In this document: piece after piece, positions 17,436 through 27,227 of the stretch
How the letters are laid out: every line of letters begins with the position of its first letter
Numbering within the stretch: the stretch's first letter is position 1
Origin: Flavobacterium taihuense
Lineage (GTDB): Bacteria > Bacteroidota > Bacteroidia > Flavobacteriales > Flavobacteriaceae
Assembly (NCBI RefSeq): GCF_019351435.1
Contig: NZ_JAHWYN010000006.1
Location: 1-64,000, forward strand
DNA: 64,000 nucleotides
Direction: 5' to 3'
Made by a program: the position numbers and the translations under genes
Notes under the pieces: generated by a model
Seen by the model: only the letters and a program-made list of their open reading frames with translations
What the model was told of the DNA's origin: nothing
The model's database searches: none

Positions 17436-17485
17436 TTTAATATATTTAATGTAATTTCACATCTTAAAACAAAAATAGTTTTCAT
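17432..17485 (-). CDS. Possible 17-codon leader ORF before leuA
   Basis: A frame encoding [10 protein letters not shown] and ITLNILK ends with a TGA that overlaps the leuA ATG (ATGA). Seven of 17 residues are Ile, Leu or Val. A promoter-like TATTTTTG lies inside the frame, which would argue against it, and no terminator hairpin is present. Such a frame can arise by chance in AT-rich DNA. Confidence 0.25.
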   Translation of the reverse strand: MKTIFVLRCEITLNILK

Positions 17486-17589
17486 TTACTTAGAACTAAA
17501 CCTGCTTTTAAATAAATATACTACTTATAAAGTAAAAAATAACAGCATAAATATCTATAAATCAATATATTAAATACTTTTATAATACA

Positions 17590-19134
17590 ATGGCTAACCA
17601 TCAAAAAGATTTTTTATTTGTATTAATAAAATCCCTTTCCAAATCTGAAAAAAGACAATTTAAGATATTTGCAAGTCGATTAGAGACGAGTTCTAATACC
17701 AAGTTTATCGAGTTATTTAATATTTTGGATAAATCCGAAGTATATGATGAAAAACTAATATTAAAGAATGGCTTAATTAAAAAAGTACAATTATCGAATC
17801 TTAAATCATACTTGTATAAACAGATTCTGGTGAGTATTCGCTTGAATATTCCGAGTCAGAACATTCGATATCAATTGAGGGAACAAATTGACTTTGCCGC
17901 AATCCTTTATAATAAAGGGCTTTACAAACAAAGTTTAAAAATATTGGATAAAACAAAACAACAAGCCATCGAAAATGATGAGAAATACATGGCATTTGAA
18001 ATTGTTGAATTTGAAAAACTAATTGAGTCACAATACATCACCAGAAGTATTCAAGGACGGGCTGATGAACTAGTCATTCAAGCCAAAGAATTGAATTATC
18101 GCAATACCATTTCGAGCAAATTATCTAATTTATCGCTTCAATTGTATGGTATCATGCTGAAAACCGGATTTGTAAAAAGCGATGAGGAATACAAATACAT
18201 TGATGATTATTTTAATAAACACATTGCTCATTTAGATCAATCCAAATTTGAGTTTAGAGAGAAATATTGGTTTTATAATGCCAATTTGTGGCGAAGCTTC
18301 TTGGTACAAGACTTTCTTTCGTGTTATAAATATGCTTATAAATGGGTAAACTTATTTTATGACAATAAAAATATGATTTTCTTAAATCCTGTTTTCTTCC
18401 TAAAAGGAAATCATTATTTATTAGAGTCATTATTCATGCTCAAATACAAATCGAATTTCAAAAAGTATTTAGAATTGTTGGAAGAAACGATTAATGATCC
18501 CCGTTTTCCGGTAAACGACAATATTGCTTCACTGTCATTCCTTTATTTGTATAACAATAAATTGAACTATCATATACTAGAAGGCACTTTTGCGGAAAGC
18601 GAATATTTGGTACCAGTTATTTTGAATAAAATGAAAATTCACAGTGAGCACTTAGATGAGCACCACGAAATGATGTTCTATTACAAAATTGCCTGTATTT
18701 ATTTTGGGAATGAGAAGTATCAAGAGTGTATTGTTTATTTAGAAAAAATCATCAACAACAAGAATCTCACCATGCGTGAAGATTTAATGTGTTTTGCGAG
18801 AATTTTATGTTTGATTGCACATTATGAACTAGGCAAAGATTACTATCTTGAAAACCAACTTAAAAATACATACAAGTTTTTACTTAAGATGAATGATCTT
18901 CACGAGGTACAAAAAGAGATTATTCGTTTCCTTAAAAACTTAAGTAATTTGTATCCTAGTGATATTAAGAAAGAGTTCATCAAAATGAGAGAACGCTTTA
19001 TTGAATTAGAGAAAAACACATATGAAAAAAGGGCTTTTCTATATCTTGATATCATTTCTTGGCTAGAAAGTAAAATTGAGAATCGAAAAATAAGTGATAT
19101 TATTAAAGAAAAAGCAAAGTTGATTAATAGGTAA
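17590..19134 (+). CDS. TPR-like hypothetical protein
   Basis: I recognise no named family. This 514-residue protein is soluble, charged and almost entirely helical, with helix pairs resembling tetratricopeptide repeats, for example ILYNKGLYKQSLKILDKTKQ near residues 117-136 and YFGNEKYQECIVYLEKI near 376-392. It lacks a signal peptide and membrane segments. The N-terminal LIKSLSKSEKRQFKIFASR block looks conserved in similar Bacteroidota proteins. It is divergent from leuA, sharing a 154-base promoter region. Confidence 0.7.
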   Translation: MANHQKDFLFVLIKSLSKSEKRQFKIFASRLETSSNTKFIELFNILDKSEVYDEKLILKNGLIKKVQLSNLKSYLYKQILVSIRLNIPSQNIRYQLREQIDFAAILYNKGLYKQSLKILDKTKQQAIENDEKYMAFEIVEFEKLIESQYITRSIQGRADELVIQAKELNYRNTISSKLSNLSLQLYGIMLKTGFVKSDEEYKYIDDYFNKHIAHLDQSKFEFREKYWFYNANLWRSFLVQDFLSCYKYAYKWVNLFYDNKNMIFLNPVFFLKGNHYLLESLFMLKYKSNFKKYLELLEETINDPRFPVNDNIASLSFLYLYNNKLNYHILEGTFAESEYLVPVILNKMKIHSEHLDEHHEMMFYYKIACIYFGNEKYQECIVYLEKIINNKNLTMREDLMCFARILCLIAHYELGKDYYLENQLKNTYKFLLKMNDLHEVQKEIIRFLKNLSNLYPSDIKKEFIKMRERFIELEKNTYEKRAFLYLDIISWLESKIENRKISDIIKEKAKLINR

Positions 19135-19157
19135 TCATTTAACTAATTAAAACAAAT

Positions 19158-19194
19158 AAGAAAGGCTGTTTGAAGAATTCAAACAGCCTTTCTT
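19158..19194. terminator. Bidirectional terminator
   Basis: A 17-bp perfect stem (AAGAAAGGCTGTTTGAA and its complement) closes on a GAA loop. It separates the converging TPR-like gene and amylase gene. Confidence 0.9.
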
Positions 19195-19216
19195 TCTTTA
19201 ACTAACTAACTATTTT

Positions 19217-21307
19217 TTATTTTTTAATTATTTTCAAAGTAAAATTCGAACCATTTTCATCCTTTGCTGTTATAAAATAGATTCCTTTACCTAGTTCGCT
19301 TATATCAATTGCGGTATTTGATTCTAATGATTTCGATTGTTGTTTTACAATTCTCCCATTTAAATCATAAATATAAAGGTTTGAAACCATACCATTTATT
19401 TTAAATGAATCTATCACTGGATTTGGATATAGACTAATTTTATTTTCCCCAATCAATGGTGTGTCCAAACCTAAATTCCCACATGTTTCCTCAACTAATG
19501 TACCAGTAGACATATTGTAACAAGTATTTTTATTTACTCCATTGATATCAGCTGTCTGAGGAGAGCCCTTACCACTATCGAAAAGTAAATTTGTACTTGC
19601 TATATTGCTAAAGGTATAAGAATAATATCCACCAGTATCCGGACCCGTCATTGCTTTTCCAGGCCAAGAAGAATCTGCTAAATTTGCCAATGGGGTAGCA
19701 CTCCAGTGATGCACATTGATTGGTTTTGCCCAAGATGAAGGCGGTAAAAAACGCACAGTAATGTTCCCAACAGCTGTAAACGTATATGTTTGTGAAGTAA
19801 CACCAGAGAACAATCCATCAACATCTTTTGCGATAGCTTTTATCGTTGTATTTACTGATACATTGATCGGAGTCGAATAGACCGAAGAAGTTGCCGTTGG
19901 AGTTGTTCCATCTGTTGTATAATAAATAATTGACCCAACTTTATCGTCTGTAGCAGCAATCGTAACTGATTGAGTTGTTCCTGCCACAAACGAACCTCCT
20001 ACTGGAGAAATAGCTACTGTTGGAGCTACATTAACAGCAACTTTTGACCAAACCTTATACCCTGTCCCTGATGCGTTTTCAATCCAACCGGTACCTGTCG
20101 GCAATGTAGTTGTACTACCAAGTCTTACTGCCACTTTACCATCTATAATTGCTAGATATTCAGTCGTTGTAGCCGTTTGAATACTTACCGTACTTAAAGC
20201 ATTTATTGCATTAGCTTTTCGAACAGCCATTAAAACATTTATATCATTTTGATGGGAGGTATACGTTCTAGTCACACCATCTTTGGTATAAGTTCCTCCA
20301 TAATAATGCGAAAAAAATACGCAAGGAATTCCTGGGTGTGTCAAGATATATGCATATCCTTTCATAACATTTGCTTCTGCAATCCACTCTGTTTTAACAA
20401 AAGTATCATGATTATCAATAAAAGTTACAGCTAAATCCTTATATCCTGTTTGGCTTGACAAACCCGGTGTGCCCGCAAGTTTTGAATAATTACCTAAAAG
20501 TGCACTACTCAAATTATAGTACAATGGAAAATCAAAAGCAGTCGATTTTTTAGTTGTGCCATCAACCCAATTTTTCACATTAGTAACATTTCCATCCCAA
20601 TATTCACCTACTGAACCATGTGGTGCAGAATCGGTATTGTATGTTCCAACGTAACTAGCTGAAAAACCTTTTACCATATCCCATCTCCAACTATCAAAAC
20701 CTAATGCTTTTAGTCTAGTTAAATATTCTTTAACTCCATTTTGAACTTGAATGTCGCGGTGATCCAAATCTCTAGCACCACCAAAATCATCTCCTGTATC
20801 TGCAGTACCGCAAGGTCTAACTCCTGTAATTACACCTGTATTGGCTTCATCTGTACTTGTTATGGATTTACAATCCCATGCTGGATTAGTAAAATCCGTC
20901 CAATTTGTAGATCCGCCTCTATGATTCACAACCACATCCGCCATTGCGTGTATCTTTGGGCTACTCGAATTTAAGTTGGTTAATAATGTAGTCAATTGGC
21001 TTTCTTTACCGTATACTGTTTGCGAAAAATTATATAATTCCGTTGGAATATAACCCACCCCACCAGAAGATTTACTTGGTGGTGGCATCCATAGCACTGT
21101 AATACCTGCTGCTGCATAACTACCTGCTCTGTTATTAAGAAAATTATATAATCCACCTTCCGCAATCACTGATGCTTGATTGTGAACATCCCAACTGAAT
21201 GCCTGCAACATAATATCATCTTTGAAAGTTTGAGCATTAGCTCCTAGAATTGAAAACACAAACAAGCACATAAAAAGTGCTTTTCTAAAAAGTAATCTTT
21301 TATTCAT
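19217..21307 (-). CDS. Secreted alpha-amylase (GH13) with type IX sorting domain
   Basis: This 696-residue enzyme hydrolyses starch outside the cell. In order it has a signal peptide (1-25), a GH13 barrel (about 30-400) with the nucleophile Asp in SWRWDMVKGF, the acid Glu in VGEYWDGN and the transition-state Asp in FIDNHDTF. A chitobiase-type fibronectin-like domain follows (about 425-510), then a CBM26-like starch-binding module (about 515-600). A type A C-terminal sorting domain ends the chain, marked by SLYPNPV and LGKGIYFITA. The sorting domain predicts export by the type IX system and surface attachment or release. Confidence 0.92.
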   Translation of the reverse strand: MNKRLLFRKALFMCLFVFSILGANAQTFKDDIMLQAFSWDVHNQASVIAEGGLYNFLNNRAGSYAAAGITVLWMPPPSKSSGGVGYIPTELYNFSQTVYGKESQLTTLLTNLNSSSPKIHAMADVVVNHRGGSTNWTDFTNPAWDCKSITSTDEANTGVITGVRPCGTADTGDDFGGARDLDHRDIQVQNGVKEYLTRLKALGFDSWRWDMVKGFSASYVGTYNTDSAPHGSVGEYWDGNVTNVKNWVDGTTKKSTAFDFPLYYNLSSALLGNYSKLAGTPGLSSQTGYKDLAVTFIDNHDTFVKTEWIAEANVMKGYAYILTHPGIPCVFFSHYYGGTYTKDGVTRTYTSHQNDINVLMAVRKANAINALSTVSIQTATTTEYLAIIDGKVAVRLGSTTTLPTGTGWIENASGTGYKVWSKVAVNVAPTVAISPVGGSFVAGTTQSVTIAATDDKVGSIIYYTTDGTTPTATSSVYSTPINVSVNTTIKAIAKDVDGLFSGVTSQTYTFTAVGNITVRFLPPSSWAKPINVHHWSATPLANLADSSWPGKAMTGPDTGGYYSYTFSNIASTNLLFDSGKGSPQTADINGVNKNTCYNMSTGTLVEETCGNLGLDTPLIGENKISLYPNPVIDSFKINGMVSNLYIYDLNGRIVKQQSKSLESNTAIDISELGKGIYFITAKDENGSNFTLKIIKK

Positions 21308-21665
21308 AATTTGGGGTTGTTAATTATCAATGAAATAATTTAAGAAATTAGTAAATGCAATAAAACAGTTAAATTTTAATCAAAAATCATTTTAAATGCA
21401 ATTAAATTAATTTATTATTAAGTACAGCGACCTAAATTATGCATTTTTATGCAATAAAATCACAAACAGAAAACTCACTTCTTTACGACAACGTAATAGT
21501 ATGCATAACTTTTTCATTTTTAACATTTAGCCAAAAATAAACGCCTAATAATATGACAAAGTGAATTATTTATTCAATTCAAAATTATTACATAAAAAAA
21601 GCGACCCAATTGACCGCTTCATAATAAAATGATTGTTCTTCTCAACACTTCAAATATTAAAAAAA
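21308..21665. other. Gene-free region upstream of the amylase
   Basis: This AT-rich stretch contains the amylase promoter region and the terminator-like hairpin of the cytochrome operon (21594-21620). No coding frame, RNA gene or clear operator was found. Confidence 0.55.
21594..21620 (-). terminator. Probable terminator of the cytochrome operon
   Basis: On the minus strand AAGCG pairs with CGCTT, followed by a seven-base T-run, 45 bases past the cytochrome stop. The stem is short but well placed. Confidence 0.6.
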
Positions 21666-22562
21666 TCAATCGTCATTTTCTTCATTTTCATTATTTAATT
21701 CCTTGCTAATATAGCTCCTAACTTTACCCTCATTAGATTCAACTTCATCTCCACTACCATTTTTATGGCATTTTACACAATTAGTAAAATTAGTTATCCC
21801 TTCTTCCGAATGTTCTTCACGTATATTACCAATAGAATGTTCATGACATCCAAAACAAGTATATTCCCTAAAATTATTGGTTGTATGACACACTTTACAA
21901 TCTATTTTGTGGTTTTCATCTAATTGGAAAGACAAATCATGGCTAAAAGTCGAAGGATTCCATTTATTAAAACCATGACATAAAGCACAATTACTGGTAG
22001 TGCTACTATGAAAATTATCCATTGGAATTTTATGACAGTTTATACATTTGCCTCTAGCAGTTTTTTGAATCAAATTATGATTAAACTCGATTTTTGATGT
22101 CCAATTAATAGTTGAATGGCAACCAACACATGAATTAGAAACACTACTATGAAGATTATTATTGGGTTTAGAATGACAACTTATACAATTATTTTTATAA
22201 ATTTCAGGCAATAATGAATGTTCGAATTTAACTGATGATCTTCCCATTACTGACTCTTTATGATCTGTATGACAAGATATACAAGATTGATGTCCTACCT
22301 TTTCATGAAACAAACTTTTATTTTTCTCTCTAACAAAATTACCTTTTTTATCTTTTTTTAATCCAATTTCAGAAGGTTTATGGCAAGAAATACAATTTTC
22401 ATTTGGGGTTCCAGAAATTACTTTATGGCAAGCAAAACAATTATTTTCTATATCCGAATGAGCTTGATATAAATTACCAGGCGATAACATTTCATGAGGA
22501 AACATAATCACAAATGCAACAATAATTAATGTTATAATTACAAATAATATTCTTTGTTTCAT
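21666..22562 (-). CDS. Decaheme c-type cytochrome (cytochrome c3/c7-like)
   Basis: This 298-residue protein has one N-terminal membrane or signal segment (about 5-21) and then ten CxxCH haem sites: CFACH, CISCH three times, CVGCH, CINCH, CALCH, CKVCH, CFGCH and CVKCH. Extra histidines between the sites suit bis-His haem ligation. Such proteins carry electrons through the periplasm. It follows the b-type membrane protein gene by 20 bases, suggesting that membrane quinol electrons pass to it. The final partner is unknown. The C-terminal tail is acidic (NENEENDD). Confidence 0.88.
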   Translation of the reverse strand: MKQRILFVIITLIIVAFVIMFPHEMLSPGNLYQAHSDIENNCFACHKVISGTPNENCISCHKPSEIGLKKDKKGNFVREKNKSLFHEKVGHQSCISCHTDHKESVMGRSSVKFEHSLLPEIYKNNCISCHSKPNNNLHSSVSNSCVGCHSTINWTSKIEFNHNLIQKTARGKCINCHKIPMDNFHSSTTSNCALCHGFNKWNPSTFSHDLSFQLDENHKIDCKVCHTTNNFREYTCFGCHEHSIGNIREEHSEEGITNFTNCVKCHKNGSGDEVESNEGKVRSYISKELNNENEENDD

Positions 22563-22582
22563 ATCCCTATTTTTTGTTTTAA

Positions 22583-23152
22583 CTAATTAAAAAGAAGTAC
22601 AGAAACAATATGTATCAAGGATAACAAACCTAAGAAATAAGTAATGGGCAAGTGCGTTTTTCTCCATTTTTTCATTCTGTCCACAGCTGTGGCGTCCCAA
22701 AAAATGGCTTTAGAAATTTCATCTTCTGTCTTTCCTGAATTTTCGAAATTTAATTTTCTTTCTTTCAATGTTTTGTTTGCTTGTGACAAAAGATATTTCC
22801 CTACCAAACCACTAGAGACATTAATCAATAACATCAATATCGCTAGCCAAGGTAAAATAGAATGAATGTGAATCCCGGCATGAACGAGAATCATTACTGA
22901 GCCAGAAATGGCAAGATATTCATGTAAATCCAATAACACTTTTGGAGAGCTAAACTGTATAATTTTTCTTTTTTTTAATGAATATAAGAATGAAATCAAA
23001 ATAGTCAAAGTGCCCAAAAATCCTAAATATCTGCCAATAAAAACAATATCAAAATAGTGAAGGATAACATCAATTAGAATTGCAATAAAAATCATTGCTG
23101 AAAACCAAATTACAAAAGGTATAATATCCCTTAAAACGACACTCTTTCTCAT
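22583..23152 (-). CDS. Four-helix membrane protein, probably b-type cytochrome
   Basis: This 189-residue protein has about four to five membrane helices with histidines placed as possible haem b ligands: His77 in DLHEYL, His91, His95 and His97 in VHAGIHIHS, and further ones near the C terminus in KTHLP and LIHIVS. I recognise no exact family; a ferric-reductase-like or cytochrome b561-like fold is plausible. It is the first gene of a two-gene unit with the decaheme cytochrome and could feed it electrons from the quinone pool. Confidence 0.65.
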   Translation of the reverse strand: MRKSVVLRDIIPFVIWFSAMIFIAILIDVILHYFDIVFIGRYLGFLGTLTILISFLYSLKKRKIIQFSSPKVLLDLHEYLAISGSVMILVHAGIHIHSILPWLAILMLLINVSSGLVGKYLLSQANKTLKERKLNFENSGKTEDEISKAIFWDATAVDRMKKWRKTHLPITYFLGLLSLIHIVSVLLFN

Positions 23153-23168
23153 AATCAGTTAATTTTTA

Positions 23169-23218
23169 CAAAAAAACCCAAAATTGATATTTATTATAAC
23201 ATCTAATTTTGGGCTTTT
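23169..23218 (-). terminator. Terminator after the DUF2231-like gene
   Basis: On the minus strand AAGCCCAAAATT pairs with AATTTTGGGTTTT and a T-run follows. The loop is about 25 bases. It separates this gene from the cytochrome pair downstream. Confidence 0.75.
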
Positions 23219-23239
23219 ATAATTGTTTTAAAAATTAAA

Positions 23240-23752
23240 TCAATCGTTATCTTCTTTATCTTCTTCAACTGTAGTTGTTTTTTCAGCTCCTTTACTGTTT
23301 AGAGTAGAAGCATTCGCTCTAATTTCGGTATGACGAATTTCTCCACCAGAAGTACCCACTTTTTGCACTAAAAACAATCCAGCTGTTGCAATACCAAGTA
23401 TCAAGAAAGAAAGTAGTTTTGCTTTAGCATAATTTTTAAAATTCAAATACAAACCTACTAGGGATAAAGCACCCAAAACATAAAGTAGTATAGCTAGTTT
23501 TTCGGCCAATTCTTCGTGTTCATGAATAATTTGCTTTCCAATATTTGGCATATCCTCAACCAATTCCTCAGCACCTTCTCCAGTTCCCATACTAAATGCA
23601 GCAAAAATAGCGGCAACTATAAATAGGATATATGAAGTATTTTGCAGTGTTTTATTTTTTAAAACTAAACCCGCAATCAAAATTCCAAATCCAAAAATGG
23701 TTCCAATAATTGGAAAATGGTTTACTACCATGTGTAAGTGAGCATCATTCAT
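23240..23752 (-). CDS. DUF2231-like four-helix membrane protein
   Basis: This 170-residue protein starts with HLHMVVNHFPIIG, a pattern seen in DUF2231-like membrane proteins, and has four hydrophobic helices with a HEHEELAEK segment between helices two and three. The tail is charged and ends acidic. Histidines near the helix ends could bind haem or metal, but this is not shown. It lies between the cytochrome pair and the VIT1-type gene and is closed by its own terminator. Confidence 0.55.
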   Translation of the reverse strand: MNDAHLHMVVNHFPIIGTIFGFGILIAGLVLKNKTLQNTSYILFIVAAIFAAFSMGTGEGAEELVEDMPNIGKQIIHEHEELAEKLAILLYVLGALSLVGLYLNFKNYAKAKLLSFLILGIATAGLFLVQKVGTSGGEIRHTEIRANASTLNSKGAEKTTTVEEDKEDND

Positions 23753-23841
23753 AATACTAATATTTAAAGTTTTTAATTAATTTCATCAGTTAAAAATACA
23801 ACAGTTATTTGCCTTTCGAGTTACATCATTGACACCTGATG

Positions 23842-24960
23842 TTAACCTGCCAAAGAAACACCAATTAAAGAGCCTATTCCATAGGTGATTGCTGCTGCTA
23901 CCAATCCAAAAGCCACTTGTCGAGTACCTGAGAACAGTATACTCTTTCCTGTTAGCAATGTAATGGCTGCACCAATTCCAAAAAGACCAATAACACTACT
24001 GGCAATGCTCAGTAAAATAGCATTATTCCCATCCAAAATCATAAACGGATAAAGAGGAATAATTGCTCCAATAGCAAACAAAATAAAGGATGCAATCGCC
24101 GCTTCCCAAGCAGAACCTCCCAATTCTTCTTTGTCAATCCCTAACTCTTCGGTAATAATTGCATCAATGGCAGTTTGAGGATTTTCGAATGCTTTATCGG
24201 CTAATTTTTGAGCTTCTAATGCATTCATTCCTTTGGCTTGATACAGCAAAACAAGTTCTTTTTTTTCTTCTTCGGGAGAAGCTTCCAGTTCTTCGGTTTC
24301 CAATTCTATCTGACGCTGATTCAATTCTCTTGAACTTTGAACAGACAACCATTCGCCCAAAGCCATCGAAATTGCTCCCGCCAATAAACCTGCAATACCT
24401 GTTAATAAAATCGTATTATTCGAAACTGCAGCACCAGCAACTCCCATCACCAAACTCATATTGGAAACTAATCCATCATTTGAACCCAAAACTGCAGCTC
24501 TCAATGCATTTCCTCCAACCGATTTATGTCGGCTTTCAAATTTGGACAATAAACCTCCCGACACATTCAATGCCGAATTATTGTTTACTGCTTCTATGAT
24601 GTTAAGATGGTTGTGTTCAAAACCGGTTAACTTCTCCCCTCTCTCAATTTTATTTTTTAAGGTATTGATTGCAAATTGTTTTTCAATATTTGATAAACTA
24701 CTGATAATCGAACTATATCCAAACAGTTTACCCAATTTTAGTTGGAACTTTGCTTTGGAAGAAGGCAATGGCATTTTGTAAGTTGAATCAAAAGTTAAAA
24801 CTTTATCCAACATATGCTTGGCGTGTCCTTTTTCAATAGAAGCCAAACTTTGTAGCACTTTAGTTAAATTTTCATCTTCCTGAATAAACGCAATACTTTC
24901 ATATAAAAAAGCGGTATCAACTTCAACTTGCAATTGCTCTTTGAGTTTTTTTAAATCCAT
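23842..24960 (-). CDS. Ferritin-like/VIT1 fusion iron-manganese transporter
   Basis: This 372-residue protein joins an N-terminal rubrerythrin/ferritin-like helical domain (about 1-130; Glu21 and Glu43-x-x-His46 as metal ligands) to a CCC1/VIT1 transporter domain (about 155-372) with around five helices. The AAVLGSNDGLVSNMSLVMGVAGA entry segment (residues about 153-175, quoted in part) is typical. Homologues move Fe(II) or Mn(II) out of the cytosol. The fusion is a known bacterial arrangement. It sits next to redox genes, in keeping with metal handling. Confidence 0.85.
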   Translation of the reverse strand: MDLKKLKEQLQVEVDTAFLYESIAFIQEDENLTKVLQSLASIEKGHAKHMLDKVLTFDSTYKMPLPSSKAKFQLKLGKLFGYSSIISSLSNIEKQFAINTLKNKIERGEKLTGFEHNHLNIIEAVNNNSALNVSGGLLSKFESRHKSVGGNALRAAVLGSNDGLVSNMSLVMGVAGAAVSNNTILLTGIAGLLAGAISMALGEWLSVQSSRELNQRQIELETEELEASPEEEKKELVLLYQAKGMNALEAQKLADKAFENPQTAIDAIITEELGIDKEELGGSAWEAAIASFILFAIGAIIPLYPFMILDGNNAILLSIASSVIGLFGIGAAITLLTGKSILFSGTRQVAFGLVAAAITYGIGSLIGVSLAG

Positions 24961-25087
24961 AATTCTTAATTAAAATAGAATAATTTATTAATTTCTCCAC
25001 TAAAGTAAAGATACTTAATCTATAGGCACTTAAAAAAAATAAACAATTAAAATTCGCTTAATTATCTCTTTGGAAACGTTTTGTAGT

Positions 25088-26464
25088 TTAAAAAACAAAA
25101 AAGACTTCTGTGCCTTTATTTAATTTACTTTTAATTTTAAATTCAATATCAAGTAATTGTGTGATTCGCTCCACAATAGAAAGCCCCAAGCCAGAACCTT
25201 TAATTTCAGGATGAAGCGTAGGATTTGATCTGTAAAAAGGGTTTTGAATTTTATCCAAATCGGTTGCTGGGATTCCAATTCCATTATCGGATATGAAACA
25301 AATAGTCTTCGCACTTTTTTTGGAGAGATTTATAGAAATTTTGCCGTTTTGGTTGGAATATTTTATCGCATTTGAAATCACATTACTAATAATTGTACTG
25401 ACTAAATAATTATCGGAATTAATGTAATAATCTTTAGCAAAATTATTGACAATTTCTAAGTTTTTTTCTTTTATTTTGCTCGAATATAAAGTAAGTGCAT
25501 CAAGAATTATAGCATTCAAATAAATCTTCTCTATTCGCAAACTTTGTTTCTGGTTTTCAAATCTGGCCAACAAAAGCAATTGGTCTACTAAATTATTCAA
25601 CCTATTAACTTCAGAAATACTGAAATTAATTTTCTCTTCATATTCGGCTTGGCTTCTTGGTTTTCGTACCAAAACTTCCAAAGTTCCTTTTAAAACAGTC
25701 AAAGGAGTCCTTAATTCATGGGAAGCGTCGGAAGTGAATTGTTTTTCTCTTTCGACTGCATTTTCTATTCGATCCAGTAAATCATTTATTGTTTTGGAAA
25801 GTACAAATAATTCATCTTTATTTTGAGGTAAAATAATTCTGTCTTTCAGATTATCTTTAGTAATTCTGCTTGATGTTTCAGTAATTAGAGTTACTGGTTT
25901 AATACTTCGTCCAGCTATGAGCCTGGCTATAAAAAACAAGAGCACTAAAATTAAGGGGAAAGCTATAAAAAGTGTATTTCTAAGATTGGTCAATATTAAT
26001 GTGGCTTCATCCAATGACATCGCCACAAAAAGATAACCTACTTTTTTGTCTTTATCAAAAAGTGGAATTTGGATTTGCCGGATTGGTTTTTTATTCAAAT
26101 AGGAATCCACGAATAGATTGTCTTTTTGGTCTTTGTACAATTGAAGTTGCAATCCTTTAAGATTAGGAGATTTATCAATTAATTTATTGTTATTATCCAA
26201 AAACTGAACAAAAACAGGATTTACATTTACTCTATTATTGTCACTCTCTCTCCATTGATCAACTTGAATCAGATAGGCATTATTACTATCGATTTTAATC
26301 TGTTCCAAATATTCACTAGATTCTTCCAGTATATCATCATTGATATGTTTGTTGATACTATACAAAGTGATTGCATAAATAGTACAAAACACTACCGAAA
26401 TCAATAGTCCCGTGCTGAGAATGTAATTAAAGGCAATTCTGTTTTTATAAGAGAATAAAAGCAT
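25088..26464 (-). CDS. Sensor histidine kinase (HAMP type)
   Basis: This 458-residue inner-membrane kinase has two membrane segments (about 13-34 and 164-186) around a periplasmic sensor of about 130 residues, then HAMP, a dimerisation domain with the phospho-acceptor His249 in DASHELRTPL, and an ATPase domain with the N-box NVISNAIKYS, DNGIGIP and GSGLGLSIVE. Its start lies 4 bases after the response regulator stop, so the two form one unit. The signal is unknown; neighbours suggest metal or redox stress. Confidence 0.9.
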   Translation of the reverse strand: MLLFSYKNRIAFNYILSTGLLISVVFCTIYAITLYSINKHINDDILEESSEYLEQIKIDSNNAYLIQVDQWRESDNNRVNVNPVFVQFLDNNNKLIDKSPNLKGLQLQLYKDQKDNLFVDSYLNKKPIRQIQIPLFDKDKKVGYLFVAMSLDEATLILTNLRNTLFIAFPLILVLLFFIARLIAGRSIKPVTLITETSSRITKDNLKDRIILPQNKDELFVLSKTINDLLDRIENAVEREKQFTSDASHELRTPLTVLKGTLEVLVRKPRSQAEYEEKINFSISEVNRLNNLVDQLLLLARFENQKQSLRIEKIYLNAIILDALTLYSSKIKEKNLEIVNNFAKDYYINSDNYLVSTIISNVISNAIKYSNQNGKISINLSKKSAKTICFISDNGIGIPATDLDKIQNPFYRSNPTLHPEIKGSGLGLSIVERITQLLDIEFKIKSKLNKGTEVFFVF

Positions 26465-26468
26465 TAAT

Positions 26469-27137
26469 CTAATTTATATCGTTTGCAATATATCCAACGC
26501 CACGAATGGTTTTTATCAAATCTTCTTCTTTATTCAAATTGAGTTTTTTTCGGATAGCATTCATAAAAACATCAATAACACCAGTATCATATTCAAAATG
26601 AATATCCCAAACATCGGTAATGATTTGGTTTCTTGAACAAACTTTCCCTTTATTTTTTATTAAATAATTAAGCAACTCGTATTCCCTTTGCGTAAGTGAA
26701 ACCTCTTGATTATTAGTTGTCACTTGATGTTTGGAAGGAACAATTTTAATTTTACCAAGTGTAAGCACATCATTTTGGTTTTCATTTCTAAAATGGATTT
26801 TGATACGCTCTACCAATTCATCAAAGCTAAACGGCTTTTTGATATAATCATTTGCACCAGCCTTCAAACCTTCAATCGTTTCCTGAATAGTATCTTTGGC
26901 AGTTAAGAACAAAATAGGCGTTTTTGAATCTGTTTTTCGAATTTCCCTACATACATCGATTCCTAACATTTTAGGCAAAATCCAATCCAGCAAAATAATA
27001 TCCATTTTTTGACTTTGGGCCTTTTCGAGCCCTGTTTTACCATCATTGGCAACCACAACATCATAGCCTTCTTCTTCTAAACCTTGTTTTAGAAAATTGG
27101 CAATCCCTACTTCGTCTTCAATAATTAGAATTTTCAT
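26469..27137 (-). CDS. OmpR-family response regulator
   Basis: I take the start at MKILIIEDE (27137) rather than an upstream in-frame start at 27179, because this fits the receiver domain exactly. The 222-residue protein has a receiver with acidic residues near the start and phospho-acceptor Asp51 in LLDWILP, then a winged-helix DNA-binding domain (about 128-222) with LTQREYELLNYL and TIRGVGY. It is the partner of the adjacent kinase and resembles copper/heavy-metal regulators of the CusR type. Target genes are not known. Confidence 0.9.
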   Translation of the reverse strand: MKILIIEDEVGIANFLKQGLEEEGYDVVVANDGKTGLEKAQSQKMDIILLDWILPKMLGIDVCREIRKTDSKTPILFLTAKDTIQETIEGLKAGANDYIKKPFSFDELVERIKIHFRNENQNDVLTLGKIKIVPSKHQVTTNNQEVSLTQREYELLNYLIKNKGKVCSRNQIITDVWDIHFEYDTGVIDVFMNAIRKKLNLNKEEDLIKTIRGVGYIANDIN

Positions 27138-27227
27138 ATGTAGACAATACTTTTTTTTATTGGAATATATAATTCGCATATGTTCAATGGTGCTTGAAAC
27201 CTATTTACGGCCATGCCATTTCACATT

